A stretch of DNA of 5,969 nt from JAUXIQ01 sp030620925 [NCBI: Nitrospinota bacterium] (GTDB lineage: Bacteria > JAUXIQ01). Made by a program: the position numbers and the translations under genes. This document shows positions 5,787 to 5,969 of the stretch, piece by piece; positions within the stretch are counted from its first letter, which is position 1; each line of letters opens with the position of its first letter. The notes below the pieces were generated by a model. The model was not told where the DNA came from and ran no database searches. It saw only the letters and a program-made list of their open reading frames with translations. The stretch is from assembly GCA_030620925.1 (NCBI GenBank), contig JAUXIQ010000144.1, positions 1-5,969 of the forward strand. The letters run 5' to 3'.

Positions 5787-5815
5787 TTTTTAACATAATA
5801 ATTAAATTGAGTCAA
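5787..5815 (-). promoter_or_regulatory. Promoter of bamD
   Basis: On the minus strand TTGACT (5815-5810, five of six) and TAAAAA (5792-5787, four of six) are 17 bases apart in an AT-rich stretch. Transcription would start near 5780, about 25 bases before the ATG at 5755. This argues against translation from the TTG at 5815, which is the first codon of the longest frame. Confidence 0.45.
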
Positions 5816-5969
5816 GCAGAAAGAGGGGCGAAGAGGATTAGAGCCAGACTATTGACAGGATGAGGGTTGTGTGTCATTATTATCAGTGATGTCGTGTACG
5901 CATCTAATTATACACGCTGAACTTAGCCGTTCCCCCCTGTTTAAATTGACCAAAAAAGCGAGAATCAGG
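5816..5969. other. Right-edge region with no assigned gene
   Basis: These 154 bp lie upstream of bamD and run to the window edge. They contain a candidate plus-strand promoter (5852-5880) and a 6-bp inverted repeat, CGTGTA (5893-5898) and TACACG (5911-5916). A plus-strand frame from ATG at 5889 stays open for 27 codons to the edge (MSCTHLIIHAELSRSPLFKL). It has no Shine-Dalgarno, and I recognise no family. Two minus-strand frames are also open from the edge for about 21 and 39 codons. None can be chosen with confidence. Confidence 0.35.
5852..5880 (+). promoter_or_regulatory. Possible rightward promoter at the window edge
   Basis: TTGACA (5852-5857) is a perfect -35, and CATTAT (5875-5880) after 17 bases matches four of six -10 positions. 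It points away from bamD, to a gene that would lie mostly outside the window. The predicted start near 5887 is almost on the ATG at 5889, so that frame would need leaderless translation or a start further right. Confidence 0.35.

Overview
The window reads as an ordinary chromosomal segment of a Gram-negative, probably anaerobic bacterium. The best clue to the cell type is a BamD-type outer-membrane assembly lipoprotein at the right end, which implies an outer membrane. A short HspR/MerR-type repressor, a compact sigma-70 factor without region 1.1 and a class III CoA-transferase together fit a deltaproteobacterial (Desulfobacterota-like) or similar lineage. This is inference from family recognition only; no ribosomal RNA or other strong phylogenetic marker is present.

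Layout, left to right. At 1-62 the first codons of an unrecognised minus-strand gene run off the edge. A bidirectional rho-independent terminator (221-256) separates it from a minus-strand UPF0173-type metallo-beta-lactamase-fold hydrolase (269-964). A 248-bp divergent intergenic region carries a good minus-strand promoter and a weaker plus-strand promoter. On the plus strand follow a CaiB/BaiF class III CoA-transferase (1213-2427) and, after a 115-bp spacer with an inverted repeat, a second, diverged metallo-beta-lactamase-fold hydrolase (2543-3283). These two genes converge, with 39-47 bp between stop and stop, on a minus-strand block. Read in its own direction, that block is bamD (stop at 4937), then an HspR-like MerR regulator (4685 to 4293), then a sigma-70-family factor (about 4195 to 3323). 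The last 154 bp contain a candidate plus-strand promoter and no gene I can name.

How the genes may work together. The two hydrolases and the CoA-transferase look like a small metabolic neighbourhood, perhaps activating or moving an organic acid as a CoA thioester, but the substrate cannot be read from the sequence. The regulator and the sigma factor are in tandem with no visible terminator between them, so they may be co-transcribed from a near-consensus promoter (4870-4898). Its long AT-rich leader holds several dyad and repeated motifs. bamD appears to have its own promoter.

The right third, especially bamD and the hspR leader, is visibly more AT-rich than the left half. I saw no mobile element, CRISPR array, tRNA or rRNA, and no clearly new system. 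The most worthwhile leads are the hspR-sigma pairing with its patterned leader and the structured spacer between the CoA-transferase and the second hydrolase.
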